A DNA stretch of 64,000 bases from Pseudovirgaria hyperparasitica (Eukaryota; Ascomycota; Dothideomycetes; Acrospermales; Acrospermaceae): assembly GCF_010093815.1 (NCBI RefSeq), contig NW_022985559.1, positions 213,770 through 277,769 of the forward strand. The letters are read 5' to 3'. The number at the start of each line of letters is the position of its first letter. The first letter of the stretch is position 1. The translations under genes and the position numbers were made by a program. The notes beneath the pieces were generated by a model. The model worked only from the letters and a program-made list of their open reading frames with translations, ran no database searches and was not told the origin of the DNA. Below are positions 33,857-45,740 of this stretch, piece by piece.

Positions 33857-34522
33857 TTACTCCTGAGCAGCAGACATAGACCTGGTATCCGAGTGCTTTG
33901 GCTTGTGCGACTCTTTGGCCTTCTTCTCGGCCTCAGCAGTAGCCTTCTTCTCAGCCTCAGCAGTAGCCTTCTTCTCGGCATCGGCAACAGCATCGCTCAT
34001 CTCCTGCTGTTTGACCTGCCGGTATCCTGCATACCCCAACGCACAGCTCACAAGCCAAAGCATTGCACCGACGAACGCAAACGCCAAGTCTGCTTTCCAT
34101 TTCCCGCAGAACCCGCCGTCTTGTATGTCACTCCAGGTAAATGCTGCCCCGCAGACTTGTATATCGTTCAAGTACTTGACGAGGAGTCCAAAGGCAACAA
34201 ACCACATGCCGGACCATAAGAAGTCGACCCAGAATGGCAAATGCATGTTGATGCTCTGAGGTATCGTAATCAGGGATACGAACAAACAGAAGATGCTCAG
34301 GAATATTGAAACTAAAGAGAGAACGACGATGTAGATTTCCGTGTCTTTCGGTCCAATGCGCCATCGATCCCAGTAGTTGAGGAAGTAACATGTGAGACCA
34401 AGGGTAACCTACATGAATCAGCCGTCGTCTTCACCAGTTCTCACGAAGGGCATGCTTACCGTAGCGCAAACAAACTCGCCGAATCTGAGCAGGATCTTCA
34501 GGTCGCGCGAAAATTCAACCAT
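33857..34522 (-). CDS. MARVEL-like four-helix membrane protein
   Basis: Predicted 204 residues from exons 34522-34460 and 34408-33857, with a canonical 51-bp intron (GTAAGC...TAG, phase 0). Four hydrophobic helices are seen: about 10-30 (LLRFGEFVCATVTLGLTCYF), 42-66 (IYIVVLSLVSIFLSIFCLFV), 78-98 and 130-152. The third loop has the conserved W/C pattern typical of fungal MARVEL proteins. A charged C-terminal tail contains three tandem KKATAEAE-type octads. MARVEL proteins organise membrane microdomains and trafficking (for example Nce102 at yeast eisosomes); a precise role here is unknown. The small size and four-helix pattern support the call, but no single motif is diagnostic. Confidence 0.75.
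33918..33989 (-). repeat. 24-bp tandem repeat, three copies, in the MARVEL-like gene
   Basis: Three head-to-tail 24-base units (33918-33941, 33942-33965, 33966-33989) encode the A-E-A-E-K-K-A-T octads. Unit length is a multiple of three, so copy number can change without breaking the frame. Confidence 0.9.
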
Positions 34523-35416
34523 GGCAGGAATATTTCTTTGTTGCTATACAAGTTGGCAGCCAGTCAGATATAGCAACGAGCAGGATGTGTATATCCTGGA
34601 GAACACGACAGACAGCGTCTCAAGCGAAGCTTTTAGTATTTACACACCATGGTGACTGGAGTTCCTGGGTGCATTCCGGGTGGCGTGCATTGCGTCGAAT
34701 AGGTTACACATCCCTTGCTTGGAAGATTGGAATGTTCAGCCTCCGGCAGCCTTCCATTATTATGAGCAATATCGAAGAATATGGGCAAATAAGCTTATTC
34801 TGAAGGTCTAGATCATGACCGCACGACCTGTTGACTTGTTGATACCAACGCACACGGCCTACGATTTCTGCGTTTGTGAATTAATATGTACTGCTACGTA
34901 CTACACCCTCTTGTGCCACTGATTCTGCTAAGCCAGAGCTGCTTAAGTTTGAGGCAGGCAGAAAGACCAGCAAGGATATCAGTGCTTCAAAAACTAAGAA
35001 GCCTTTGCCAGCTGCGCGCGTGTGGCACAGTTTTGTCTACGAGAGAGGATCGCAATACCCTCACAACAATGACTCCAATACAATCCTAAGAACAATTAGA
35101 CTTATCACGCGCCTTGCATAACTTAGCTTCTCGTACTCACTTTGCCTATTGTAAAGAGACACAACATACTTGACCTTGCTATAAATATCTGATATTGCTT
35201 GTAGTCTGTCGAAATCGGTCTATAATCTATAATCTATTTTCTATTTTCTATTTTCTATTGTCTAATGTTTTGGAAGTCTAAAAACGGCAATGAAAGTCAA
35301 AACAAAGGAGACTTCCATCACATTACCCCGGTCCCTACACTCCAACCCGCACAATAGTGCGTCCATTCCCGCTGCGCATCCCCAAATCCTACCGCCTCAA
35401 TTACAAGCTGTATAAC
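34523..35416. other. Intergenic, no gene seen
   Basis: Holds the MARVEL-like promoter and the lectin gene's 3' end. A TCTATTT-type repeat lies at about 35218-35264. Frames are short and without domains. Confidence 0.55.
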
Positions 35417-36475
35417 TCACCCTAAAGCCTCTGTAGGAATCTTCTTCTCCGAAATCGACGCATCCGCGTTCCGTGTATATGCAAAAACGTCACTTCCGCC
35501 ATTCCAAAGTAGTTGCGGCGCCGCTGTCGCCGCAACTGCTCCGCCAATCCTATACCACGGCCCAAACGCTCCATTCACAGACGTCTTCGCCCAGAGCACA
35601 TTGCCCTCGTGGCTAATCGCAGCAAGTGTGATCTTATCGTTCCACGCAACTGCTGCAGGCTTGTACATTCCACCTTCGCCTTGCAACTCCCAGGATCCCC
35701 AAGTCTCATTTGTCAGAATGCGACTGTTTACATTATTCGTGCGGTCGCGTGCGAAGATGGTGATGCTGTTGGGACCGTTGCTGACAGGGACAATCTCTTC
35801 GGCGGCGTCACCGCCAATGTCGTTCCATCTGGTATGGCTTGGGCTCCAGGACCAGCCCTCGCTGGCCGTGCCTGTCATCGTCTTGTGGTAGACTTTGTTG
35901 TTGTGCCCACGGATAAACACGTCGACGCGACCATCACCCGACATGACGGCTGTTGGCGAGCTTACTGCTTGTCCACCAATGTTGAACCAGTCACTCCACT
36001 TCGTGCCGTCGTAGACCTTGTGCAGAATCTGGTTAGTGACGGCGTCGCGGCCGAAGACGTCCACGCGCTCCCTGTTATTGCGGAATAGCGAGACGATGCT
36101 GAGCTCGCCGATGAACTGACCGCCGAGCGATTCGCGGTTCCAGCCTTGATTGCCATTTGGATCACGGTTCCAATAGTAGTGCTTGGCCTCGTTCTTGGAG
36201 CCACGGCCAATGATGTTGGCACGGTTGAAACCTAGGTCGAGGGCGGAGATATCGCCGATGAATGACTCGCCAATAGTCTGGAAATAGCCAGGAGACCAGC
36301 CGGAACCGATGTTCCAGCGTTGAAGGAGGGAGTTGTACTGGTCAAGGCTGAGAATATTCGCGGAGTTTGGACCGCTGGAGCACAAGATGAAGTTACCGCG
36401 GTGTTCGCCGCCTAGGTTGGTGACCTGAGCCATAGTGGTGAGAGCAAGAATGGGGAGTAGAAATGCTTTGAGCAT
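35417..36475 (-). CDS. Secreted PLL-like beta-propeller lectin
   Basis: Single exon, 352 residues from the ATG at 36475 (MLKAFLLPILALTTMAQ); an upstream in-frame ATG at 36493 gives a worse signal peptide. A 16-residue signal peptide is followed by about six or seven repeats of roughly 45-48 residues with the pattern 'D-V-F-x-R-x3-N-x-h-x-H/h-K-x-Y-D-G-x-x-W-S-x-W-x-x-I-G-G' (for example residues around VDVFGRDAVTNQILHKVYDG). This matches the seven-bladed PLL-like propellers related to Photorhabdus lectin PLL, which bind fucose or O-methylated sugars. Glycan binding is inferred; family members in fungi are secreted and may act in host or competitor interaction. It has a TATA box about 130 bp upstream. 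Transfer from bacteria is possible but not shown. Confidence 0.82.
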   Translation of the reverse strand: MLKAFLLPILALTTMAQVTNLGGEHRGNFILCSSGPNSANILSLDQYNSLLQRWNIGSGWSPGYFQTIGESFIGDISALDLGFNRANIIGRGSKNEAKHYYWNRDPNGNQGWNRESLGGQFIGELSIVSLFRNNRERVDVFGRDAVTNQILHKVYDGTKWSDWFNIGGQAVSSPTAVMSGDGRVDVFIRGHNNKVYHKTMTGTASEGWSWSPSHTRWNDIGGDAAEEIVPVSNGPNSITIFARDRTNNVNSRILTNETWGSWELQGEGGMYKPAAVAWNDKITLAAISHEGNVLWAKTSVNGAFGPWYRIGGAVAATAAPQLLWNGGSDVFAYTRNADASISEKKIPTEALG

Positions 36476-38548
36476 GGTAGATAGGATGTACAAGCAGATT
36501 AACGAAGTCTATTCAAAGATTTGAAGATGGGGTAGAGATTGAATGACTGGAAAAGAAGCTGTAGTAGACCTGTGTGAGCTGAAAGTGTCTGGAAAGTGAG
36601 ATGTTTATATAGCCTTTATGGAATGGTGATCTGGGCTATTCAGAGTGTAAACACGAGCGACCAGACGAAGTAACATTGTTGGTAAGATCAAGCCACTGGT
36701 GACTGTGTTAAGGACCTTCGATATGTAATGACAGTAATTGACTAAAAGCCCACAATGATAGAACACTGGGAAATAGCAAATTAGAAGTATCATTCTCGGG
36801 AAGTGCGTTTGGACAAGATGTGTTGACGATACCGACATGCTCGTATATGCAAGATCTGACAAATGGATTGTTGTAGTGGCGCGAAGCCTAGTTAGTAATG
36901 GGGTTCTTGAAGTGTAACCCAAGCAAAGCCACGAAATGGATCAAAAAACGTAAGTTATCGGCCAGTGGTATACCATGTTCGGAACTTCTTGAAAGATTCA
37001 GGAAACGCTGATATTTGAGGAGTAATTCACACAAGCAATTTCCTGGAAATGACTAACAGGTTCAGACACAAGGTGACAGTCTTGTTAAATTGCATGATGC
37101 AAACCAAAAATCGAGAAGAACGCCATGATCTCATCAGTTGCAAAACATATGACTTAGAGCAGTATGCTGAACTCGAGAGGAGAGAGAATTCTAGCATGAG
37201 AGAGTACGTGATGAATAAGAATGAGTTGCTTGTTGACATTGCCAGTCAGGCAAATGCACGTGCGCATAGCTTACAAGGAGAGGCTTGCCGACTTCGACTT
37301 AACACACCTGAACAAGAACTGTGAGCGCTCAAGTTTTTGTTTCTGCTGGTTCAAGTCTTCCGTTGGCACAGCCTCAGTTCGACTTCCTACGGACCTGTTG
37401 GCATGTATGAGCTCGGTAGGAATCGAGCATGGAAATGAGAATTTGATTCTGGTATCAGCTGGGCTTGGCCATTCGAATTAATCTGTTCTTACAGCGCAAG
37501 TACAGTCTTCGAGGACAAACGGAGTGTAATTGCCCTTCCGCGCTGTTTCTGGCTGAGGCTGGTAATGCCATAGCCACAAGAGGCCGTCGCAGTTGTCGTC
37601 GCAGTCGTTAGGCGTCATATCCAAGCTGTTGGTGTAGAGACGGATCCGGTAGCCTCAGACGTACTATTGCTCCATGCGAGGTGTGAGGCAAAAGTCGTTG
37701 TGTTTCATCGGGCCCATTCAATCCTAATGGAGGAGGCTAAGGCAGAAAAGGAGGCCTTGATGTATTTTTAGATGCGTGCAGCAGGCCTAACGTTGGTTTT
37801 TTTGGTCACGCATGGGCTGCCTTAGGCTCTTTGCGGGCCAGAATAGTAAGCCTTATGGCCTGATAGTGAGAAGATAGTCATATGGAAATCTCAGAGTAGA
37901 GCGCGTTCGATGATCTTGCGGATATTGTCGTGCGAATTGAGCGACCTCCGTGAGTGCAGGTCTTCACCTACTTTACATGCGGGAATGCCACTGACTCGTC
38001 AAAATGCTCAGCCTCGACCCGCTCTAGGGGCCAAATCCAGATCCAACAACCCCCAGCCTCTTGCCCATCAACAACATACAGTTCCATACATTCCAACAGC
38101 ATGGCCTTGGATCTTCATGTCGCAAGGCATGTCGTTGATTCATCGCTTGCCTTACATACTATGGTTTTGGCATTTTTGCACGAATTGTGCCTTCTTGTTT
38201 CAAGACCAGCTCCCTGCATAATCGATGCGGCACATACGCTCCCATGATTCATCGCGTGTACTTGGGATGCTATGCCATGGGTGAAAACAACCGCCTTGAC
38301 TTTAGCCCGATCATACACTTCCTTCATGCACGGCCCACATTCATATTCCTTTGGTTACCCACTACGTTGTGGCTGCGACATGGGACTATTGGCTGCCTTC
38401 CATAGTGTCAACTGTTGCCGTCCACTTTAGGGCTGCTCGTCAAGGCGGCAAAGAAGCCTCAGGGATCCTCCGTGCGCTGTACCTACATATTATGGCCGCG
38501 ACAACTTGAGCCGCCGCCCCATCTTGTCCTACGATCTTTTTGCGCCGC
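36476..38548. other. Intergenic, no firm gene
   Basis: About 2 kb. A plus-strand frame at 37049-37324 encodes a charged, helix-prone 91-residue peptide (QYAELERRENSSMREYVMNK) with a GTGAGC donor just after it, but no partner exon was found. A second stretch at 37640-37770 reads as a short Glu/Ala-rich frame. Both could be fossils of a gene; neither is called. Confidence 0.45.
36604..36611 (-). promoter_or_regulatory. TATA box of the lectin gene
   Basis: TATATAAA on the minus strand lies about 130 bp upstream of the ATG of the PLL-like gene. A strong TATA box is common in regulated or highly induced secreted-protein genes. Confidence 0.6.
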
Positions 38549-41500
38549 ATGGAAGTGGCGGACACACAATCGTTGCAAGGTACTTATGGCTGGAGTCTTT
38601 GGTTTTGATAATAAATCTATCCCATATTCTGTAATAGAAGAGACCGGTAGGATCTATTACATTGGCTATCTAGACAAACGTGCTGACGAGGGCACAGATG
38701 GATCGGACGCACGAGAACCACCACGAACGAACGATCCGTCGCTGTCAGGAGGCCTACGAAGAGCACCATCAAATAAGTCTGAGACGAGATCATTGTTCAG
38801 TTTCGCCCGATGGCCAAGCGGGATAAGCAGGTATCGAGCGCGAACGTCGTCCGTCGACAATGGCCTGGCTTCACCAGTCAGCACCGAGGCTGCTAGTGAT
38901 GATGGAAGTCGACGATCGATATGGAGTCCAACAGTCAAAATGTCCCCTTTCTTCATGGCGCGGTTCAGCTCAGCACGAGAGGTTCGGTTCGCACGTGTTA
39001 TGGGAGCACGTACTGTGACTTCACACAGTCGTAGATCAGACCAAAACGAGGACGCAGACGTCACCCTACCTACGATTGAGCCAGGACCGACGGTGACAGC
39101 ACCCATATCTCGGACGGAACGTCGGTCCCAGTTTGAAGAGAAGCACGAGCATTCCGCCCGTCGGAGTGCGTTCCCTCCGTCAACAACACCAAGCGATCCA
39201 CTTGTGCCTCAGATTCTATTGCCTTATGGACAGCACTATCGCATGTGGAACTCGAAATGGTTGCGTCGAAGAATGATATGGGGCTTTTTTCTCTTTTTTA
39301 CTTTTTCTTTCATCGTCGTCATGGTACTCTATGGGTTGTCTAATTCGAATCAAGGCATCAGTACACCATCGTGGAGCGCCTATTACGGCTGGACTATTGG
39401 ACCAGCACTAATATTCGTAATCGTAACTTCATTCTGGAGACTAGTTGATCTGGACTGCAGAATATTGGCGCCATGGGAAGACATGAGACAAGGATCTTCG
39501 CCTGCAGCGAGGTCATTGCTTGCCGATTACACTTCACCGATCCTCCCGGTAGTCTTCTGGAGGGCTGTCAAGAACCACCACTGGGCCGTGGTCTTTTCAA
39601 GTCTCGTACACGCCCTACTGACTTTGACGACGGTCTTCTCAACTGGGCTATTCATGTTAGAACCAACACGCATGTCCACGATCCCTGGCTCGCCAGAACA
39701 AACCGTCAATCGACTACAAGTAAAACGCCTCTCGGTTGGATTAATAGGGACATCACTTCTGGTAATGGCCATATCGAGCGCCTTGCTTGCCATATTTCGG
39801 CCGCGCGAAGCTGTCTCATGCGACCCTAATTCTATTGGAGCCATTGCATGTCTGCTCGCCAGCAGCCCTGCCGTCAAAAGCCGTCTTTCCGGTCTGTCAG
39901 CATGCGGACCTAGAGAGTTCTACAACGAATTGAGGTTTGACTCGTACCGTTGCAAGAGCAACGGCAACGACGTTCCCGAATTCGAAGTCTATCCTACACA
40001 AAGGTCCTCGAAAGAGACGTACAAGTCGAGATTTCAGCATGAGGTAGTGTGGTGGAGGCCAAGCGCTTTCTACCTAGCAAACACATTAATCACCATTATT
40101 GCCCCTATAATCATAATCGCGATACTCGAAGGTGTACAACGAGTAAGCGATTCGAAGGGTGGGATTGTTAACATCAATTCGTCCAGCGAGGCTCACGTAT
40201 TTGCGGCATACATCCCTGTACTGCTGATGGTGGCGATTCTAGGCCTCTTCTCGAGTTTAGACTTTGGTGTGTCCGTCACATCTCCATTCATTTCACTGAA
40301 GTCCCAGGCGAGTGCTCGTGCCAGCAACACGATCATGGTCGACTTGATCGCGCGTTTCCGCCCCGCCAGCCTGTTCAAATCAATAAGGAACAGGAACTTT
40401 GTCCACGTGCTTTCAGTCACCTGCGTTGTGCTAGCGAGTTGGCTCTCACTCGCCGCATCTGGTCTATACAGTGCACGCACGGTGAATGACGGTCTAGAAA
40501 CGCAGTCTATCACAATGGCGGACAGCTTCAACTTATCATTGACCGGCAGCATCTCGCAGGACGATAAAGGTGCGGGTCAAAGGACAGCTGCCCTACTCTC
40601 TGATAACTCTACTTTCTCTAGGTGGACTTATGGAAATCTTGCCTTTCCGAGGCTGGAGGAGCAGCTACAAAGACGTTCTGAAATGTCTGGAGTCGCGAAC
40701 GTCCAGGTGCCGGCCACACGTGCCGCCCTCAACTGCACCAAGATCCCTATGGACCAGATAAGCGTTGAGTTTTCGACTTCACTTCTAATCAACACCACTC
40801 TTCCCTGGATGTGCGATACTCCCGCGTCGGCACAAATGGAATCCTGGGTACAAGAGTTCTGGTTCAACCCGCCTCCAGAAGGCTCGAAGCTGTATTTTGG
40901 CAACGCTGACCAGATGTTCTGGAACAGTAGTGGCACGGTCCTGAGTACGGGAGTAGACCTGAACTACTACTTCGATCCTACATGGGGCTGTCCCAGCTTC
41001 GCATTGACTCTTGGAACGATCAATTTCCAGCCCAACCGGACAACAGGAGCACTGAGCGCTTCCGTCGAGGACCTGAGCATAGCAGTGTGCTCGCAACACA
41101 TCGAGACCGTCGAGACCGACGTCGAACTCGACCTCTCCACCATGACTATCAACACCCATCCCAACCCTCCAAAGGCCCACGAAGACACCGTCACCACACT
41201 CTCAAGCAACACCTCTCCACCATCCCAAAACTTCGGCTACCCCGTAAACACCCTCCTCTCCGCCCTCGAAGACGCCAACAACACAACGAACCGCGCTCTC
41301 TCACCATTCTTCCGCGCCCTCGAATGGCGCCACAACGGCGCCCACCTCGCCTCCTACACAGGCGCCGCAAACTCAGACAAACTCATCGCCGCCGCAAACA
41401 CCATCTACTCGCTCTTCATCGCCCAGCTCCTCGACGCAAACGCCCGCGTCCCCTGGACGCCCTCTCCCGCCCCTCTCCATCCCCGCACCACACACACAAA

Positions 41501-42818
41501 CCAAACACTCCCCATCCAACTCCCAAGCCTCAACGAACCCACACATCTCCGCATAGCACAGAACCGCGGCCCCAAAATCACCCTCCAAGTCATCCTCGCC
41601 CTCCTCTCCGCCCTCGCCCTCACAATCTACGCCCTCACCTACTCCGCCGTGAAAACCCTCCTGCCGCGCGCCCCGACCAGCATCGCCGGCCTGGCAAGCC
41701 TGCTCGCAGACAGCAGATTCGCGAGCCGCGACTTCATCCCAGCGGGAAGCGAGTGGTGCTCCAACGCACGCCGCCGCGCAGATGGCGTCTTCGACACGCA
41801 CACATTCAGTCTGGGCTGGTGGGACGCCGCTGATGTGCGTTCTGCTTCTGGCCCTGCCGCTGTCTCTGCCGCACCAAACCCGCACATAGATACGCACCCG
41901 CACGACGAGCCCGCACCCTCGTCACCCCGTACTCCCGCCTCCCCCTGGACACACATCCCCACGCTCCTCGCGCGCCTACCTAGCATCCGGCCCAGCAGCC
42001 CGTTCCGACCCTTTGGCGGCGCAACAACAACGACCACTCGCAGCAGCCAAGGCAGCGACCCAGACACCACGACAACCAGCCTGCTACGCGCCAGCTACCC
42101 GGCACCTACCCACGACGACGACGACGATAACCCCACGGCCGCAGACGAGCACCACACCATCCGCCTCGTGCATTCCTCCTCCTGGGTCGTCGATAGAGAC
42201 GACGATGTAGATGTAGACGCAGAAAACAACATATACGAAGAAGGCGAAGAAGGCGAAGGAGGCGTGGAAGGAGACGGCCCCGCAATCCTACCCGACGACC
42301 GGATCGAGCCGCATCCGGGGCTGGACAGGCGGTTGACGGAGCCGTTTCTGAATGATATTGCAAAGAGCGAGGAGGCGGGCGGGTATATGGCTGTTGGCGG
42401 GCCTGCGCTTGTGTCTGTGCCGACGGGGGTTCCGGCGACGGAAGCGCAGCCGGAGCAGGAACCGCGACCTGAACTGGAACCACAGCTGGAGCCGGAGCCG
42501 GAGCCGGAGTCAGAGTTGCAACCTGAACCACGACCGGAACCGCAACATGAACCTGAACCGCAACCTGAACCGCAACTTGAACCGGAAACACAGCCGGAAC
42601 CACGACCGGGACTACAGCCGGAACCACAACCTAACCCCAAACCCAGTCCCCTTCCCAAACCACGATCCCATCCACAACCCAAACCCCATCCCTACATACC
42701 AGGCATAAGAAGACGATACGGCGTTGACATCGGCGTTGCGGCGCAGACGGCGGGTGTCAAGGTGCGGTATGTGCGGACTCCAGAGGGGGGGGGGAGGGGT
42801 GTAGGGGCACGGGAGTGA
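38549..42818 (+). CDS. DUF3433 multi-pass membrane protein
   Basis: Predicted 1391 residues. I prefer ATG 38549 (context CGCCGCATGG), a 31-base exon 1 ([10 protein letters not shown]) and an AT-rich intron at 38580-38673; the alternative is an unspliced start further left in the same exon-2 frame. After a disordered N-terminus come about eight membrane helices (roughly 211-232, 244-262, 315-335, 357-378, 480-500, 520-540, 580-600, 977-997). Two DUF3433 blocks are recognisable from W.P and PWExM motifs. A large extracellular loop between the last two helices has several N-glycosylation sequons. The C-terminus has Asp/Glu runs and a long Glu-Pro-x repeat tail. Fungal DUF3433 proteins are large plasma-membrane or wall-associated proteins of unknown role. 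The size fits the family. Confidence 0.85.
42420..42690 (+). repeat. Pro-Glu (PEPEPQ) low-complexity repeat in DUF3433 gene
   Basis: Degenerate six-base units (GARCCG / CAACCK) encode E-P and Q-P alternation, then K-P. It forms a charged, extended tail just inside the stop codon, and is likely length-polymorphic. Confidence 0.9.
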
Positions 42819-43466
42819 GTTAGTAATTTAGTTGATGCGGATTGGCGATGCGTGAGGAGGTCAAGATACCAAGGGGTGGGAGTCATGAAAGGGGCACCAC
42901 GTGTCAATACCACGAGTCTTTTCTGTATATAGCATTGCGAGGGGCGTTATTCTTTTGTATGTGTGCGGTCCACGGGCCGTTCGAACTTTTCATAGTCAGA
43001 TATTCGCAATACCAGGCAGGTCGTGATACCTTCCCCCTCCCCCTCCCAAGAACACGACTGCGCTACTCTGAGACTCTGAGATGATTCTTCATCGCTTGGG
43101 CCCTGAGCGCCTTTGTCAATTCGTGGTATTGCTGATCTACAGCTAGTAATGGTCTACATTACAACAGCCTCGCTCTTCTCAAAGCGCAAAAAACTCCACA
43201 TAGGTCGCCGCCTAGAAACGCTCAGATTCGTGTCGTCGTCGTTGTCGTCCATACTGTACACTCCGCGTGGCGGATTTTTCTAATGGTAAAAATGGTGTTG
43301 CTTCGTTCCCAGTCCTGCATCCCCGTTGCGCTGCGAGCGCGAATGCGGCGCTTTTGATCATCTTTGAGTTAGTTTGGCGATAATTGTCGGCCACCTGCAC
43401 ACCCACAGACTGTAAAGCCTCTCCTAGGTCCTTTTCTTCAGCCTCTACTGTTCTCTTACAGGCATC
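42819..43466. other. Intergenic between convergent genes
   Basis: Contains the 3' ends of the DUF3433 and the Cys/His-cluster genes. No other gene is seen. Confidence 0.6.
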
Positions 43467-45740
43467 TCAACCCATCGTCCCACCCTGACTTTGTCTCCTG
43501 TTGCCATTCCTCACTCCCAACCTCATTCCCATCCCCAGGCTGCTCCCACTCTTTCCGCTGTGTCCACTCTTTCCAGTCTTGTTAGTTCTGGGAGTCGTGC
43601 CATTCTTCGACAAGCGGGCAGTGCCCTCCATGACAAATATACCAAGATCTCGGCCTCTTACGCTCTCCAGGTCACCCCTACATGAACGACAGATGCGGAG
43701 CGCACACCATGCGCATGAATATCTCTCCTCGATGCCCTCGGAATAACATAACATACATGGCACGGGTGCGTACGTATTTCTGCTAATATGAAACTTTGCG
43801 TGTTGGTGGAAGCAGTTTACGTGTAAGGCTGTGAGTGGAGGCGCGGTAGTGGTGGCAGGTCGAGAAGCGTTGAGTGAGGACAAATTCGGAAACGTGGAGG
43901 TGCGTGCGCCGATCGTGGTGGCTTGAGAGGAGTAGTTCTGTCGTGTTTGACGTGGAGACGGCGACGGGGAGAGCACAGGATGAGACGGCGACAGATGGAG
44001 TGTGCGAGGGGGTAAGATGTCGTTGGGCGACGACGACGGCGATATAGAGGGTGATGGAGTGATTTTATTGAGGTACGCTTGTGCACTGTTTAATGCGGAT
44101 GTTTTCTGCATATATTAGTCCTTCGTTCGTCTGTAGAAGAGCCCCGAATGCTCACCCTAAAAATGTCGAGGCCGGTGCTACTCTTGCCCCGTGAATGCAT
44201 CCCCTGTCGTATGCTCTCTGCATCACCCGGCGGCGTGTCTGCACCAGTAGATCTCGGACATGACACGCCATAGTCGGATGACGTGTCTTCACCGAGTGAA
44301 ATTGCAGCGGGCAGGACGGGCGTGGGAGGCGAAGGCGGAACATAGTCTTCAGCAGCGCTATCGCTACCCGCAGACAGGGACGGCTCGCGTTGATGATCCG
44401 GGCTTGACTTGTGATGTATGACGGTCTGATCGGTGTTCTCAGTACGTGCCACCGACGGAGCGGTATCTCTCGATATCCCAGTCGAGGTAGACTTGACTGT
44501 ACCCACAGCCGGTTGTGTCGCACTCTGTCCAGACGTGATTCGGTTGCTGATGTCCGAGAGCAAGCTCGACCGCGCAGGTTTCTGTTCCGGTTTTTGCCTC
44601 CGCAGACCTCTGGCCATGGTATCTGCCAGCGTTGGGCGTCCAGCAGAGGTGCCGGGGCGTGTTTTCAGCACAGACTTGAGTTGGCTTGACACGCTCTGCG
44701 ATGCCATCGAGTCATCGCCGACAGCGCTACTGCTCTTCAGTGACGCTGTCTTGGACAGTTTGTTCCCCATCTCGTCCAACGTCTGCACCAGGCCCACTTC
44801 GCTTGTCCCTACTTGGTTCCTACTTGGGGCCTTGGGTGGGACTGGCGGCGGGAGGTCCCTGTCTGCGTTTGCGCGTTCTCCGCTGCCAACACGGCTAGAT
44901 GAACGTCCTCGCTGTGGTAAATCTTGGGCAGGGTTGTTGGCGGGGCCTATGTCGACAGTCTCAAAGGGAAGATCTGAAGATGGCAAGATGGTGGTGGCGG
45001 TGGTGCCGTTTGATGACCTGAGTTTCAGCGAAGCGGGTTTCGAGGATCGCGATATGGCACGGAAGGGTATGCTTGCGGGTGAAGACGGGCGGTTCTTGTC
45101 AACTGTGGCGGGTGTGAATTAGTCTTAGTCGAGGGAATGGTCCTATCCATACAGTGAAGAGGTTGGGAAAGATGGGAAGAAAAGAGAGGAGGCGAAGACT
45201 GAAGCAGTTGAAAGTGATAAAGAACCTGCAGGCAAACCGGTACAGACACTGAGCAGCAGGGACTTTGATTTGAGTGAAGGGACGCGGGCTTGACGAGGTC
45301 GGGAAGTGAGAAGAAGGAAAGCCAAGCTGCAGGCACGATGGTACAGATCGGGGAGCAGGAGCGTCAAAGTGAACAATGTCCATGTCGTGCCATGCTATGC
45401 CATACCATGCCATGGGTCCACCATGCGCTGCGACACCCAACGCAGCCCCTTGCCCCACACTGCAATACCAGGACTGGAAAGTTGGATAGATGAAAAAGAA
45501 GAAGATTGGAAAGGCATACATACCTCTCAGGTGAAGAAGGCCCAGCATCGGTTTGGATTTCCCTTCCAGACCCGATGGCAGAAAGGGTTGACCGTGTTCT
45601 GGCGGTGGCGGCTCTGCGCTGTACAACACAGGCGACACGTCATCGATATAATCCAGCTCGTCGTCCATGGCAAAATAGTCGTTCAGGATGGTACTGACGA
45701 TATCCTCGCGGTTGACGGGTGGTTGAAGTAACGATGCCAT
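43467..45740 (-). CDS. Disordered protein with C-terminal Cys/His zinc-binding-like module
   Basis: Predicted 600 residues from exons 45740-45524, 45102-44156 and 44105-43467; the phases of all joins fit exactly. Intron 1 is 421 bp, long for this window, with ACTAAT branch; intron 2 is 50 bp. The protein starts MASLLQPPVNREDIVSTILN, is Ser/Pro/Thr-rich and disordered for most of its length, and includes PPPVPPKAP (possible SH3 ligand). At about 510-560 is a compact Cys/His segment: CFHQHAKF, PCMLC, YSCAWCALRICRSC. Paired CxxC knuckles with an upstream C-x2-H suggest one zinc-binding fold, RING- or B-box-like in spacing. The family is fungal and I know no function for it. Nuclear or signalling-scaffold roles would be speculation. 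Confidence 0.75.

Noticed and set aside
40982-41833. 283-codon second frame inside the DUF3433 gene on the same strand
   Set aside because: It overlaps the real frame and consists of Arg/Pro/His-rich sequence from GC-biased codons. No domain.
45099-45523. Continuation of the 45740 start as a longer exon
   Set aside because: The open frame runs into low-complexity sequence. The spliced alternative joins phase-exactly to the long downstream exon with branch and acceptor sites.
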